Source: Armatimonadota bacterium
Lineage (GTDB): Bacteria > Armatimonadota > Fimbriimonadia > Fimbriimonadales > Fimbriimonadaceae
Direction: 5' to 3'
DNA: 8,795 nt
Assembly: GCA_003516955.1 (NCBI GenBank)
Contig: DPBN01000422.1
Location: 1-8,795, forward strand
Below the pieces are notes generated by a model, which was given only the letters and a program-made list of their open reading frames with translations, was not told where the DNA came from and did not search any database. Made by a program: the position numbers and the translations under genes. Shown here in pieces: positions 1 through 5,756 of this stretch. Numbering within the stretch: position 1 is the first letter of the stretch; every line of letters starts with the position of its first letter.

Positions 1-974
1 TGGCGGAACGCCTTCTGCCTCTGCCAGTCGCCGATGGACGCGAGGTTGGGCTTGGCCGGGAAGGTGCGCCGGACCTCCTCGGGGATCGAGCTCGCGGTGG
101 CGCCGCGGTCCAGGCACGTGCGGGCCTGCCACAGCAGGCGGAACTGGTAACGGAGCACCGGCAGCAGGCTGCGGATGGCCTCGGACTCGACCTTGGCCGA
201 ACCCCCGGCGAGCTTGCGCATCTGATTCAGGCCGGCGGCGGGGTTTCCGTCCAGGACGGCGTCGACGAACCGGAACACCTCCCACTCGCTGGAGGCCACC
301 ACCAGGTCCTGGACGTCTCTCGTGCCGATCGGCTGACCCGGCCGGGCGAAGAGCGCCAGCTTGGGCAGCTCCTCCAGCGCCCGGCTCAGGCTGGCCCCTG
401 TCATCTCGACCAGCAGGTCGAGGGCCGCGGGGTCGATGCGCAGGCCGATGGCGTCGCACTCGGCTTTGATCGCGGTCCTCGCCGCCTTGGGATCGCTCTT
501 CACGGCGAACACGAAGCCGCCCGCGGCCTGAACGGCCTTCTCCCAAGAAGCGGCACCCTCGCGACGCTTGCCCGAGGGCTCCTCGTCCGCGTCGTCGCCC
601 GCGCGCTCCCTGCCCCCGGCGGGCTTGGCCTCGTCGGCCACCAGGATCAGCAGCCCGTGCGGGGGCACGCTCTCCGGCGTGAGTCCCTTGGGGCCGAAGG
701 CCGCCTCGACCGACCGTTGCCGAAGCAGGTTGCGCACCACGACGGTCCTGCGCTCGGAGAGGAACGGCATCGTGGCGAGCGCGCCCAGCCAGTCCTGCCC
801 GGAGGTCTCCCCGGCGTCGGTGACGACGAGGTCGTAGTCGTCGCCCTCCGGCGCGACGCGCTCCAGCAACGCCTTGAGGAACCGCCGGCGGGGGAACTCC
901 TCCTCTCCGGCGATCAGCACGATCCGGTGCCGCAGCGCCTTCGCGACCTGGGAATCGAGGTCCTGCCTAGCCAA
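1..974 (-). CDS. holA: DNA polymerase III subunit delta (partial, C-terminus beyond left edge)
   Basis: This is the clamp-loader delta subunit, which opens the beta sliding clamp in the cytoplasmic replisome. 324 complete codons are visible; E. coli HolA is 343 aa, so little is missing. Seen: an N-terminal segment RIVLIAGEEEFPRRR (about residues 17-31) where the family has its GxExF-type opening, then FLSERRTVVVRNL (71-83), a LLILVADEA strand (108-116), and the helical part EMTGASLSRALEELPKLALF (190-209) followed by the collar domain with VLRYQFRLLWQAR (273-285). A charged Asp/Glu/Gly/Arg-rich insertion sits at about 117-143, between the LVADEA strand and FVFAVKSD, where the family usually has a short connection. 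I chose the TTG at 974-972 because CATAAT lies exactly 6 nt upstream, as before other starts here; an in-frame ATG at 1016 (14 codons longer) is the alternative. The gene is divergent from the rhodanese gene. Identification rests on remembered family patterns, not a search. Confidence 0.85.
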   Translation of the reverse strand, partial: MARQDLDSQVAKALRHRIVLIAGEEEFPRRRFLKALLERVAPEGDDYDLVVTDAGETSGQDWLGALATMPFLSERRTVVVRNLLRQRSVEAAFGPKGLTPESVPPHGLLILVADEAKPAGGRERAGDDADEEPSGKRREGAASWEKAVQAAGGFVFAVKSDPKAARTAIKAECDAIGLRIDPAALDLLVEMTGASLSRALEELPKLALFARPGQPIGTRDVQDLVVASSEWEVFRFVDAVLDGNPAAGLNQMRKLAGGSAKVESEAIRSLLPVLRYQFRLLWQARTCLDRGATASSIPEEVRRTFPAKPNLASIGDWQRQKAFR

Positions 975-980
975 CGCCGG

Positions 981-986
981 ATTATG
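981..986 (-). promoter_or_regulatory. Putative -10 element of holA
   Basis: CATAAT on the minus strand ends 6 nt before the TTG codon at 974. No Shine-Dalgarno sequence lies between them and no convincing -35 box is visible. The spacing would give a leaderless or nearly leaderless mRNA and supports TTG 974 over ATG 1016. Confidence 0.5.
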
Positions 987-1031
987 GACCGAAAGGGCTG
1001 GGCCGCACGAATCCATCCGAGTCCGGCGGTG

Positions 1032-1037
1032 CACAAT
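1032..1037 (+). promoter_or_regulatory. Putative -10 element of the rhodanese gene
   Basis: CACAAT lies 10 nt before the ATG at 1048, with no ribosome binding site in between. An in-frame TTG at 1042 (4 nt after the element) is a less likely start. With the oppositely oriented CATAAT at 981-986, it makes a compact divergent promoter region between holA and this gene. Confidence 0.35.
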
Positions 1038-1047
1038 CTGTTTGCCG

Positions 1048-1380
1048 ATGTTCTTCCGAAGAGTGCCCGAGGTCGCCCCGCACGAGCTCGCCGAGCGGCT
1101 GCGCGGCGAAGAGAAGCCGTTGATCGTGGACGTGAGGGAGCCTGACGAGACCGCCGTCTCGAAGCTTCCCGGCGCGCTCTGCATCCCGATGGACCAGCTT
1201 CCGGAGCGCCTGGCCGAGCTTCCCAAGGACCGCGACATCGTGGTGGTCTGCCGATCCGGGGCGCGGAGCGGAGCCTGCACGCGCTACCTGATCCAGAGCG
1301 GCTTCACTCGGGTCAAGAACCTGCGTGGCGGGATGATCGGTTGGTCGAGGGCCGTGGACCCGAAGATGCCGGTCGCCTGA
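1048..1380 (+). CDS. Single-domain rhodanese-like sulfurtransferase
   Basis: A 110-aa stand-alone rhodanese domain, predicted cytoplasmic, with no signal peptide. Seen: the opening EVAPHELAERL (8-18), the LIVDVREPDE strand and loop (25-34), GALCIPMDQLPERLAEL (42-58), and the active-site loop VVVCRSGARS (65-74) with catalytic Cys68 followed by the RSGxRS cradle. It ends with VKNLRGGMIGWSRAV (89-103), the family's usual C-terminal helix entry. Enzymes of this type carry a cysteine persulfide and transfer sulfane sulfur; the acceptor cannot be told here. The frame is open upstream to an ATG at 874, but that would run through the holA 5' end, whereas ATG 1048 gives the normal domain boundary and has a -10-like hexamer just upstream. 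It converges with the kinase gene, leaving a 4-bp gap. Confidence 0.88.
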   Translation: MFFRRVPEVAPHELAERLRGEEKPLIVDVREPDETAVSKLPGALCIPMDQLPERLAELPKDRDIVVVCRSGARSGACTRYLIQSGFTRVKNLRGGMIGWSRAVDPKMPVA

Positions 1381-1384
1381 GGCC

Positions 1385-2296
1385 TCAGACGCGCTGCAGG
1401 GCTGCCAGAAGCCGGCCGGTCCGGACCAGGTACTCCTCGTCGCCGAAGAGGCCCACGTGCACCAGCATCGTGTTGAGCCAGTAGAACAGGCGGCGCACCC
1501 GGTAGCCGTCCCGTTCCGGAGAAGCCGCGCGGTAGACCGCCAGGAACGGCTCGCCGACCGTCTCGAAGCACTCGAGGTAAGCGAGCTCGTACTCCTCGTC
1601 CGCGAAGTGCAGGGCAGGGTCGACCAGACCGCTGACGGTCCATCCGTCCTCGTGCCGGTCCACGATCACGTTGCCGGACCAGACGTCGCCGTGCACGAGC
1701 CTCGGCCTCGCCGGGTCCCCTAAGGCCCAGAGGCTGGCCATCTTGCGCATCTGCCTCGCCGCGAGCGCCACCCGATCAGCCGGCAGGCGCGGCTCGGCCA
1801 GGCGTAGGTTCTCCTCCAGCATCGGGCCGAAGACGTCCAGCCAGGAAGTCCGAGGAGGATCGCCGAACCGCGCGAATCCGCCGCTGACCTCCGAGTGCAG
1901 GCGCAGGAGCAGTTCCGCGAGCCGCCTCTCCACGTCCCAGTTCTCCCGAGGGGTTGCTGCAACGGCTCCCCAGTGCGAGCCTGGAATCCGCTCCATCAGG
2001 AGGTAGGCCGGACCGTCAGAGTCCGTGGGGGCGGCCGCCCAGGGGCGCGGGCAGGGCAGGAGCCGTCGGCTCCAGAGGTGGTCGAGCTCGCGGAACTCTC
2101 TCCCGAACGGGTCGCCGGGCTGCTCGGACACCTTCAGCACGGCGCGGGACGGCTCTCCGGCCAGACTCAGCTCGAAGACGTGGTGGATCATCCCGCCGTG
2201 GAGCCGAGTCGCCGAAAGGACGTCCGGCAACCCCGGGCAAGCGCTTCGGATCTTGCCCAGCAGCCGGTCCCAGCTCCAGGTCGCCGCGGGCAGCAT
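1385..2296 (-). CDS. Fructosamine/ketosamine-3-kinase family protein
   Basis: A 303-aa cytoplasmic kinase-fold protein of the fructosamine-3-kinase branch of the aminoglycoside phosphotransferase superfamily. Seen: a glycine-rich start RLHGGMIHHVFEL (31-43), candidate ATP-binding Lys55 in AVLKVSE, hinge AYLLMERIPGSHWG (97-110), catalytic loop LVHGDVWSGN (200-209) with Asp204 and Asn209, metal-binding LVDPALHF (224-231; Asp226), then EYELAYLECFETVGEPFLAVY (235-255). The last block, with HGDxWSGN and DPA, is typical of FN3K rather than of antibiotic phosphotransferases. The family phosphorylates sugar-protein adducts (ketosamines) so that they break down; the substrate here is inferred from family only. 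ATG 2296 lies 2 nt after the ftsY stop, with no Shine-Dalgarno sequence, so translation is probably coupled to ftsY. Length is normal for the family (about 290-310 aa). Confidence 0.85.
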   Translation of the reverse strand: MLPAATWSWDRLLGKIRSACPGLPDVLSATRLHGGMIHHVFELSLAGEPSRAVLKVSEQPGDPFGREFRELDHLWSRRLLPCPRPWAAAPTDSDGPAYLLMERIPGSHWGAVAATPRENWDVERRLAELLLRLHSEVSGGFARFGDPPRTSWLDVFGPMLEENLRLAEPRLPADRVALAARQMRKMASLWALGDPARPRLVHGDVWSGNVIVDRHEDGWTVSGLVDPALHFADEEYELAYLECFETVGEPFLAVYRAASPERDGYRVRRLFYWLNTMLVHVGLFGDEEYLVRTGRLLAALQRV

Positions 2297-2298
2297 GC

Positions 2299-3171
2299 TC
2301 AGTCGAACAGCGACCTGGCGAACTCGTCCGGCTTGAAGTCCTTCAGGTCCTCGAGCTTCTCGCCGACGCCGATCAGCTTGATCGGGACCTTGAAGCGGTC
2401 GTAGACGCCGATCAGCGCGCCCCCGCGGGCCGTGCCGTCCAGCTTGGTCAGCACCAGGCCGGTCACGCCCGCGTGCTTGATGAACTCCTCGGCTTGGCGA
2501 AGCGCGTTCTGGCCGGTGTTGGCGTCCAGCACCAGAAGCACCTCGGTGGGCTTGTGCCCAAGGGCCTTCTGGATCACGCGCACGACCTTCTGCAGCTCGG
2601 CCATGAGGTTCGCCTTGCTGTGCTGCCGGCCGGCGGTGTCCGCGAGGACGAACTGGATGCCCCGGGCCTTGGCCGCCTGGATGGCGTCGAAGATCACCGC
2701 GCCGGAGTCCGCCCCGGGCTGGCTGCGGACGATCTCCACGCCGATCCGCTGGGCCCAGACCTCCAGCTGCTCGATCGCGGCCGCTCGGAACGTGTCGCCC
2801 GCGGCCAGGATCACCGAGAATCCCTTGCGCTTCAGCAGCGCCGCGACCTTGGCGATGGTGGTGGTCTTGCCCACGCCGTTCACGCCGACGAACAGGTACA
2901 CCGTGGGTCCCTCGGCCTCCACGGCCAAGCCCTCCGGCTGCTGGCTGCGGAAGCCGTCGGCGATGATCGCCTGCAGCTTCGCCTTGATCTGCTCCGGCTC
3001 CTCCAGCCGCTCTTCACGGACGGCCCTGCGGAGCTCCTGTAGGATCTTCTGCGCCACGGACACGTGCGTGTCGGCCTCGATGAGCGCCTCCTCCAGCCCC
3101 TCGAAGAACTCCTCGTCGATGACTCCCCGGCCGAGGAGCCGGTCCACCTGTTGCATCAGCCGTCGAAACAT
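2299..3171 (-). CDS. ftsY: Signal recognition particle receptor FtsY (GTPase)
   Basis: A 290-aa SRP receptor GTPase that docks SRP-bound ribosomes at the inner membrane for co-translational insertion. Seen: an N-domain four-helix bundle (about 1-85), P-loop VGVNGVGKTTTIAKVAAL (95-112), ILAAGDTFRAAAIEQL (121-136), switch DTAGRQHSKANLM (178-190), G4 TKLDGTARGG (242-251), and the closing GVGEKLEDLKDFKPDEFA (268-285), which marks FtsY rather than Ffh. There is no acidic A-domain, so this is the short form; membrane contact would rest on the N-terminal amphipathic helix MFRRLMQQVDRLL. The frame is open to an ATG at 3255, but the start at 3171 gives the usual N-terminus and has TACCCT 9 nt upstream plus a weak AAGG. 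One oddity: Gln follows DTAGR, where Leu is usual. The fructosamine-kinase gene follows 2 nt after the stop. Confidence 0.96.
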   Translation of the reverse strand: MFRRLMQQVDRLLGRGVIDEEFFEGLEEALIEADTHVSVAQKILQELRRAVREERLEEPEQIKAKLQAIIADGFRSQQPEGLAVEAEGPTVYLFVGVNGVGKTTTIAKVAALLKRKGFSVILAAGDTFRAAAIEQLEVWAQRIGVEIVRSQPGADSGAVIFDAIQAAKARGIQFVLADTAGRQHSKANLMAELQKVVRVIQKALGHKPTEVLLVLDANTGQNALRQAEEFIKHAGVTGLVLTKLDGTARGGALIGVYDRFKVPIKLIGVGEKLEDLKDFKPDEFARSLFD

Positions 3172-3180
3172 GGATGCCTT

Positions 3181-3186
3181 AGGGTA
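3181..3186 (-). promoter_or_regulatory. Putative -10 element of ftsY
   Basis: TACCCT (minus strand) matches TANNNT and ends 9 nt before the ATG at 3171. An AAGG within the gap could act as a weak ribosome binding site. No -35 box was recognised. It would give ftsY and the kinase gene their own promoter, independent of the upstream lipoprotein gene. Confidence 0.4.
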
Positions 3187-3250
3187 GCCGTTCGGCGGCG
3201 CGGTTGGCAACGAGGCCCGATTGGCCCGAAGCATTCGACCGGAGGTGGCG

Positions 3251-3256
3251 TACAAT
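3251..3256 (+). promoter_or_regulatory. Orphan -10-like element TACAAT in the intergenic gap
   Basis: TACAAT, one base from the TATAAT consensus, faces right in the gap between ftsY and the lipoprotein gene. No open frame on the plus strand follows it; the next plus-strand gene starts 470 nt later. It could drive a small RNA or an antisense transcript across the lipoprotein gene. No well-spaced -35 box was found, so a chance match is possible. Confidence 0.25.
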
Positions 3257-3262
3257 CCACGT

Positions 3263-3358
3263 ACCCTTCGCTTTGAGGGAGCCGGTGCCCGACCGGAAGG
3301 GAGAGTTGTTGGGAACGGGCCGGTGTAGCTTGGGCTGGCAGCCTGTGGGCCAGCCTCA
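3263..3358 (+). ncRNA. Candidate structured RNA, low confidence
   Basis: The gap of 184 bases (3172-3355) has no convincing reading frame. Its right half can fold: arms 3282-3291 and 3316-3323 pair over 8 bp with a UG bulge, around a purine-rich loop containing CCGGAAGG. A perfect 7-bp hairpin follows (3333-3339 with 3349-3355). TGAGG at 3274-3278 can also pair with CCTCA at 3354-3358, competing with that hairpin. The strand is given as plus because of the TACAAT at 3251, but the structure works on either strand. I could not match it to a known RNA family. The boundaries are guesses. Confidence 0.2.
3333..3355 (-). terminator. GC-rich hairpin directly after the lipoprotein gene stop
   Basis: A perfect inverted repeat GGCTGGC/GCCAGCC with a 9-nt loop starts at the base after the TGA of the minus-strand lipoprotein gene. 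Position and stem fit a terminator or mRNA 3' end, but no U-tract follows (CAAGCTAC), so it may only attenuate or stabilise transcripts, or belong to the candidate RNA listed separately. Confidence 0.35.
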
Positions 3359-3727
3359 CCTTACCAAGCCCATGCGCCGCTCCCACACGACGGTCTCCCC
3401 AGCGCGCGGCTTCAGCGTCAGAACGTTCATCCGAAGGTCGAAGTCGTACGAGAGGTCGGTGGGCTTGTTCCGAAGCACCTCGCCCCCGTGGTGGATCCAG
3501 TCGAACCGCAACGCGAGCTTGCGATCCCTCTGTTCCCAGGTGCCCTGACCGCCGGCATGGAGGTCGCCGTCGCACACGAAGTCGAAGCGCTGCGTCGGGA
3601 ACAGCCGAATGCGGCAGTGCTCCCCGCCCACGATGGGCAGGGGACCGATCCACCTCCCCGTTAGGTCGTAGCGCCGGCACCCGCAGAGGCTCAGGATCGC
3701 GAGGAGCGTCGGCCAAAATGGGCGCAT
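3356..3727 (-). CDS. Small putative lipoprotein, function unknown
   Basis: A 123-aa protein not assigned to a family. Seen: a short signal peptide MRPFWPTLLAILSLCGC with Arg2, a hydrophobic core (4-15) and a lipobox-like LCGC (14-17). Cys17 would be lipidated; Cys at -2 is unusual. The mature part opens DLTGRWIG (21-28) and then alternates short hydrophobic and charged stretches ending GETVVWERRMGLV, which suggests a small beta-barrel or lipocalin-like sandwich (inference). Further cysteines at 38 and 52 could form a disulfide. An in-frame ATG at 3739 is rejected because the -10 element TATGGT overlaps it. The start codon overlaps the oppositely directed DsbA-family gene's start. The location of this exported, Cys-containing protein beside a thiol oxidoreductase may be chance, since that oxidoreductase has no signal peptide. 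Confidence 0.65.
   Translation of the reverse strand: MRPFWPTLLAILSLCGCRRYDLTGRWIGPLPIVGGEHCRIRLFPTQRFDFVCDGDLHAGGQGTWEQRDRKLALRFDWIHHGGEVLRNKPTDLSYDFDLRMNVLTLKPRAGETVVWERRMGLVR
3714..3719 (+). promoter_or_regulatory. Putative -10 element of the DsbA-family gene
   Basis: CAAAAT lies 6 nt before ATG 3726, inside the first codons of the oppositely directed lipoprotein gene. No Shine-Dalgarno sequence lies between. The same 6-nt spacing occurs before holA and the gene at 5757. Confidence 0.45.
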
Positions 3728-4322
3728 GGCGATCACCATACCCGTGGCGCACGACTACATCTGCCCGTGGTGCTACATCGGCCTCTTCCAGGCCCAGCGG
3801 CTTCAGCGGGAGTTCGGCGTCGAGATCGAGTGGCTCGGCTACGAGCTGATGCCGGAGAACCTCCCTTGGCCCGAGCCGGGCCCGGCCAAGGAGACCGACC
3901 CGCGGCGGCCACCGACGCCGTCCCGCCTCGAACTCGCGCTGGCGGCGATGGACCTCGAGCTGCCGAAGGTGGACCGCCCCAAGCGGATGCGGAGCCACAA
4001 CGCGCTGGAGGCGACGGAGCACGCGAAGGAGCTGGGCGTCGCCGATGCGTTCGTCGAGCGGCTGTACCGGGCGTACTGGGAGGAGGGGCTCGAGATCAAC
4101 GACCCCGAGGTGCTGGCTCGTCTCGCGGAGCCGACCTTCGACCCGCAGCCCATGCTCGAAGCCATCCGCGAGCGCCGGTACGCCGCTCGGATCGTTCCGT
4201 TCGACGACGAGGCGTACTCCAAAGGCGTGTTCAACGTGCCGACCTTCTTCATAGGCGGCGAGCGTTACGCCGAGCAGCCGTACCGCGTGCTGGCCAGAGC
4301 CGTCCAGAGAGCGCTGCAATGA
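3726..4322 (+). CDS. DsbA-family thiol oxidoreductase, FrnE-like, cytoplasmic
   Basis: A 198-aa thioredoxin-fold protein of the DsbA family, FrnE/2-hydroxychromene-2-carboxylate isomerase-like subgroup. Seen: first strand TIPVAHDYICPWCYIGL (4-20) with redox motif CPWC (13-16) followed by the YIG typical of this subgroup; an inserted helical domain (about 60-150) including HNALEATEHAKELG (91-104) and AYWEEGLEINDPEVLARLAE (116-135); and the return to the fold at GVFNVPTFFIGGERY (167-181) with cis-proline Pro172. No signal peptide, so it acts in the cytoplasm. Members catalyse thiol-disulfide or glutathione-type chemistry; the substrate is unknown. The length is slightly short for the subgroup (about 210-240 aa). 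Its stop overlaps the next gene's ATG (ATGA), so the two are made together. ATG 3726 is preceded by a -10-like CAAAAT. Confidence 0.9.
   Translation: MAITIPVAHDYICPWCYIGLFQAQRLQREFGVEIEWLGYELMPENLPWPEPGPAKETDPRRPPTPSRLELALAAMDLELPKVDRPKRMRSHNALEATEHAKELGVADAFVERLYRAYWEEGLEINDPEVLARLAEPTFDPQPMLEAIRERRYAARIVPFDDEAYSKGVFNVPTFFIGGERYAEQPYRVLARAVQRALQ
3735..3740 (-). promoter_or_regulatory. Putative -10 element of the lipoprotein gene
   Basis: TATGGT (minus strand) ends 7 nt before ATG 3727 and lies inside the DsbA-family coding sequence, about codons 4-5. It implies a leaderless transcript and argues against the ATG at 3739. Confidence 0.45.
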
Positions 4323-4969
4323 AGGAGCCCTACGAAGACCTCGTGCTGCCGGGTCCGCCGGAGAACCGGCCCTATGTCGCCATCAACATGGTCGCCACGA
4401 TCGACGGCAAGGTCGTCGTGCGGGACGACGGCAAGGAGATGGGCGAGCTGGGCTCGGAGGTGGACCACCGCGCCATGCGCCGTTTGGAGAAGCAGTGCGA
4501 CGGCACGCTGATCGGCGCCGGAACGCTCCGGGGCGCGCCTCCGAGTTGGTGCCCGGCCACGAGGGTGCGCGCCACCGTCACCTCGTCCGGCTGGGTGCCC
4601 TACGACTACGCGTTCCTGCGCTCCTGCGACGGCACCCCCGTGGTGTTCGCGGCCTCGAACGCCGTGAACGCCCCGGAGGGGATCCAGGTGCGGCCGTTCC
4701 ATGGCTGGGCGGAGGCGCTGGCCCTGCTGCGCGAGGAGTTCGGCGTGCAGCGCCTGATGGTCGAGGGCGGGCCGCCCTTGAACGCGGCTCTGATCGCCGA
4801 GGGCCTGGTGGACGAGCTGTTCCTGACCATCGCGCCGAAGCTGAAGCTGGGCTCCGGACCAACGCTGGCCTCGGGCGACCCTCTGCCGTTCGAGCGCATG
4901 CGCTCGGCGGAGCTGGTGTCGTGCCAGCCCGTCGGCTCCGAGGTGTTCCTGCGCTACCGGCTGACCTGA
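4319..4969 (+). CDS. RibD C-terminal/dihydrofolate reductase-like family protein
   Basis: A 216-aa NAD(P)H-dependent reductase-fold protein with only the RibD C-terminal domain; no deaminase domain is attached. Seen: the first strand and turn YVAINMVATIDGKVV (19-33), the CDGTLIGAGTLRG block (60-72) where RibD has the substrate-binding GxxTxR loop, and the family's best block VQRLMVEGGPPLNAALIAEGLVDELFLTIAPKL (143-175) with its glycine pair for cofactor binding. In riboflavin synthesis this domain reduces the ribosyl side chain of the pyrimidine intermediate, but many stand-alone members have unknown substrates, and there are no other rib genes here. The ATG overlaps the DsbA-family stop codon in ATGA. 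The last 16 bp overlap the 3' end of the convergent ABC ATPase gene. Confidence 0.88.
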   Translation: MKEPYEDLVLPGPPENRPYVAINMVATIDGKVVVRDDGKEMGELGSEVDHRAMRRLEKQCDGTLIGAGTLRGAPPSWCPATRVRATVTSSGWVPYDYAFLRSCDGTPVVFAASNAVNAPEGIQVRPFHGWAEALALLREEFGVQRLMVEGGPPLNAALIAEGLVDELFLTIAPKLKLGSGPTLASGDPLPFERMRSAELVSCQPVGSEVFLRYRLT

Positions 4970-5703
4970 GCCTCGCCACCCCCGATCAGCCGGAGGAACG
5001 CCCGCTCGAGGTCCGGCGCTTCGGCCGCTCGGATCAGCTCGTCGGTCGCTCCCTCGGCCACGAGCCGGCCGTTGTGGATCACGATCGCGCGGCGGCACAA
5101 GCGCTGCGCCTCGTGCATCGCGTGCGTCGAGTAGAGGACCGTCTTGCCGGCCCGGCATGCCTCCTCGACGAACTCCAGAAGGACCTGGCTGGTGAGGACG
5201 TCCAGCCCGTTCGTCGGCTCGTCGAAGAGGAGCACCGGCGGGTCGTGCACCACGGTCCGGGCGATGGACACGCGTTGCTTCTGCCCGGTGGAGAGTCGGT
5301 CGCAGAGGCGGTCGGCGAAGGGGCCGATGCCGAAGCGCTCGAGGACGGCGTCCACCCTGGCTCGGAGTTCGTCGCCGCGCTGGCCGTTCAGCCGTCCGAA
5401 CAGGGTCACCATCTCCCGCGCGGTCAGGCGGCCGAAGACGGCGGTGCTCGCCGAGAGGAAGCCGATCGAGGCGCGCACCTTCTGGGCCTCGGTGCGAACG
5501 TCGTGCCCGTGCACCACGGCCTGACCGTCGGTCGGCTCGAGCATCGTCGAGAGCATCCTCAGCAACGTGGTCTTTCCCGCGCCGTTCACGCCGAGCACGC
5601 CCAAGGCCTCGCCGGGCCGCGCCTCGAAGCCGACGCCCTGCACGGCGCAGACCTCCTTCCGCCCGTCCCGGAAGACCTTCGTGAGGCTCTCGGCCACCAC
5701 CAT
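4954..5703 (-). CDS. ABC transporter ATP-binding protein, NatA/ABC-2 type
   Basis: A 249-aa nucleotide-binding subunit of an ABC-2-type exporter, most like NatA (sodium efflux) or related drug/polymer exporters. Seen: Walker A GVNGAGKT (38-45), a Q-loop region ASIGFLSASTAVFGRLTARE (78-97), signature LSTGQKQR (137-144), Walker B VLLFDE (157-162) with catalytic Glu162, D-loop NGLD (165-168), and switch His194 in YSTHAMHEAQ. The FLSxxTxxxxRLTxRE stretch is what suggests the NatA type. All motifs are intact, so it should hydrolyse ATP. No permease gene is adjacent on the same strand: the downstream neighbour is convergent and the upstream one divergent. ATG 5703 is preceded by TACACT at a 7-nt distance. 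The 3' end overlaps the reductase gene by 16 bp. Confidence 0.9.
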   Translation of the reverse strand: MVVAESLTKVFRDGRKEVCAVQGVGFEARPGEALGVLGVNGAGKTTLLRMLSTMLEPTDGQAVVHGHDVRTEAQKVRASIGFLSASTAVFGRLTAREMVTLFGRLNGQRGDELRARVDAVLERFGIGPFADRLCDRLSTGQKQRVSIARTVVHDPPVLLFDEPTNGLDVLTSQVLLEFVEEACRAGKTVLYSTHAMHEAQRLCRRAIVIHNGRLVAEGATDELIRAAEAPDLERAFLRLIGGGEAQVSR

Positions 5704-5710
5704 CCGCGCC

Positions 5711-5716
5711 AGTGTA
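5711..5716 (-). promoter_or_regulatory. Putative -10 element of the ABC ATPase gene
   Basis: TACACT (minus strand) ends 7 nt before ATG 5703, with no Shine-Dalgarno sequence in between. It forms a divergent pair with TAGACT at 5745-5750, all within 53 bp of intergenic DNA. Confidence 0.45.
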
Positions 5717-5744
5717 CGCGATCGGGGGCCCGCAGTCCGTTCGG

Positions 5745-5750
5745 TAGACT
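5745..5750 (+). promoter_or_regulatory. Putative -10 element of the small membrane protein gene
   Basis: TAGACT (TANNNT) ends 6 nt before GTG 5757, implying a leaderless transcript. It supports GTG as the start codon. No -35 box was recognised. Confidence 0.45.
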
Positions 5751-5756
5751 CCCGGT

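Noticed and set aside
874..1047. Longer rhodanese start at ATG 874
   Set aside because: It would read antisense through the first hundred bases of holA and add a non-rhodanese N-terminus; ATG 1048 fits the domain and the -10 spacing.
3172..3255. N-terminal extension of FtsY to ATG 3255
   Set aside because: The added residues resemble no FtsY N-terminus, and the TACCCT -10 element would lie inside the coding sequence; start 3171 is normal.
3263..3345. SRP RNA (4.5S-like) beside ftsY, suggested by CCGGAAGGGAG and a later GTGTAGCT...GGCAG resembling the E. coli RNA
   Set aside because: The GGAA loop is there, but the flanking Ffh-binding symmetric loop (CAGG on the 5' side, AGCA on the 3' side) is absent; AGAG replaces AGCA, and the long arm does not pair as in SRP RNA. 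A covariance search would settle it.
3263..3360. Cobalamin or other riboswitch, from GGGAAC and GGTG fragments
   Set aside because: The conserved core blocks are missing, and on the plus strand it faces the 3' end of an antisense gene rather than a gene to control.
3156..4319. A 387-codon minus-strand open frame antisense to the DsbA-family gene
   Set aside because: It is a shadow frame: it crosses the intergenic gap and the lipoprotein gene in the wrong frame and has no recognisable motif.
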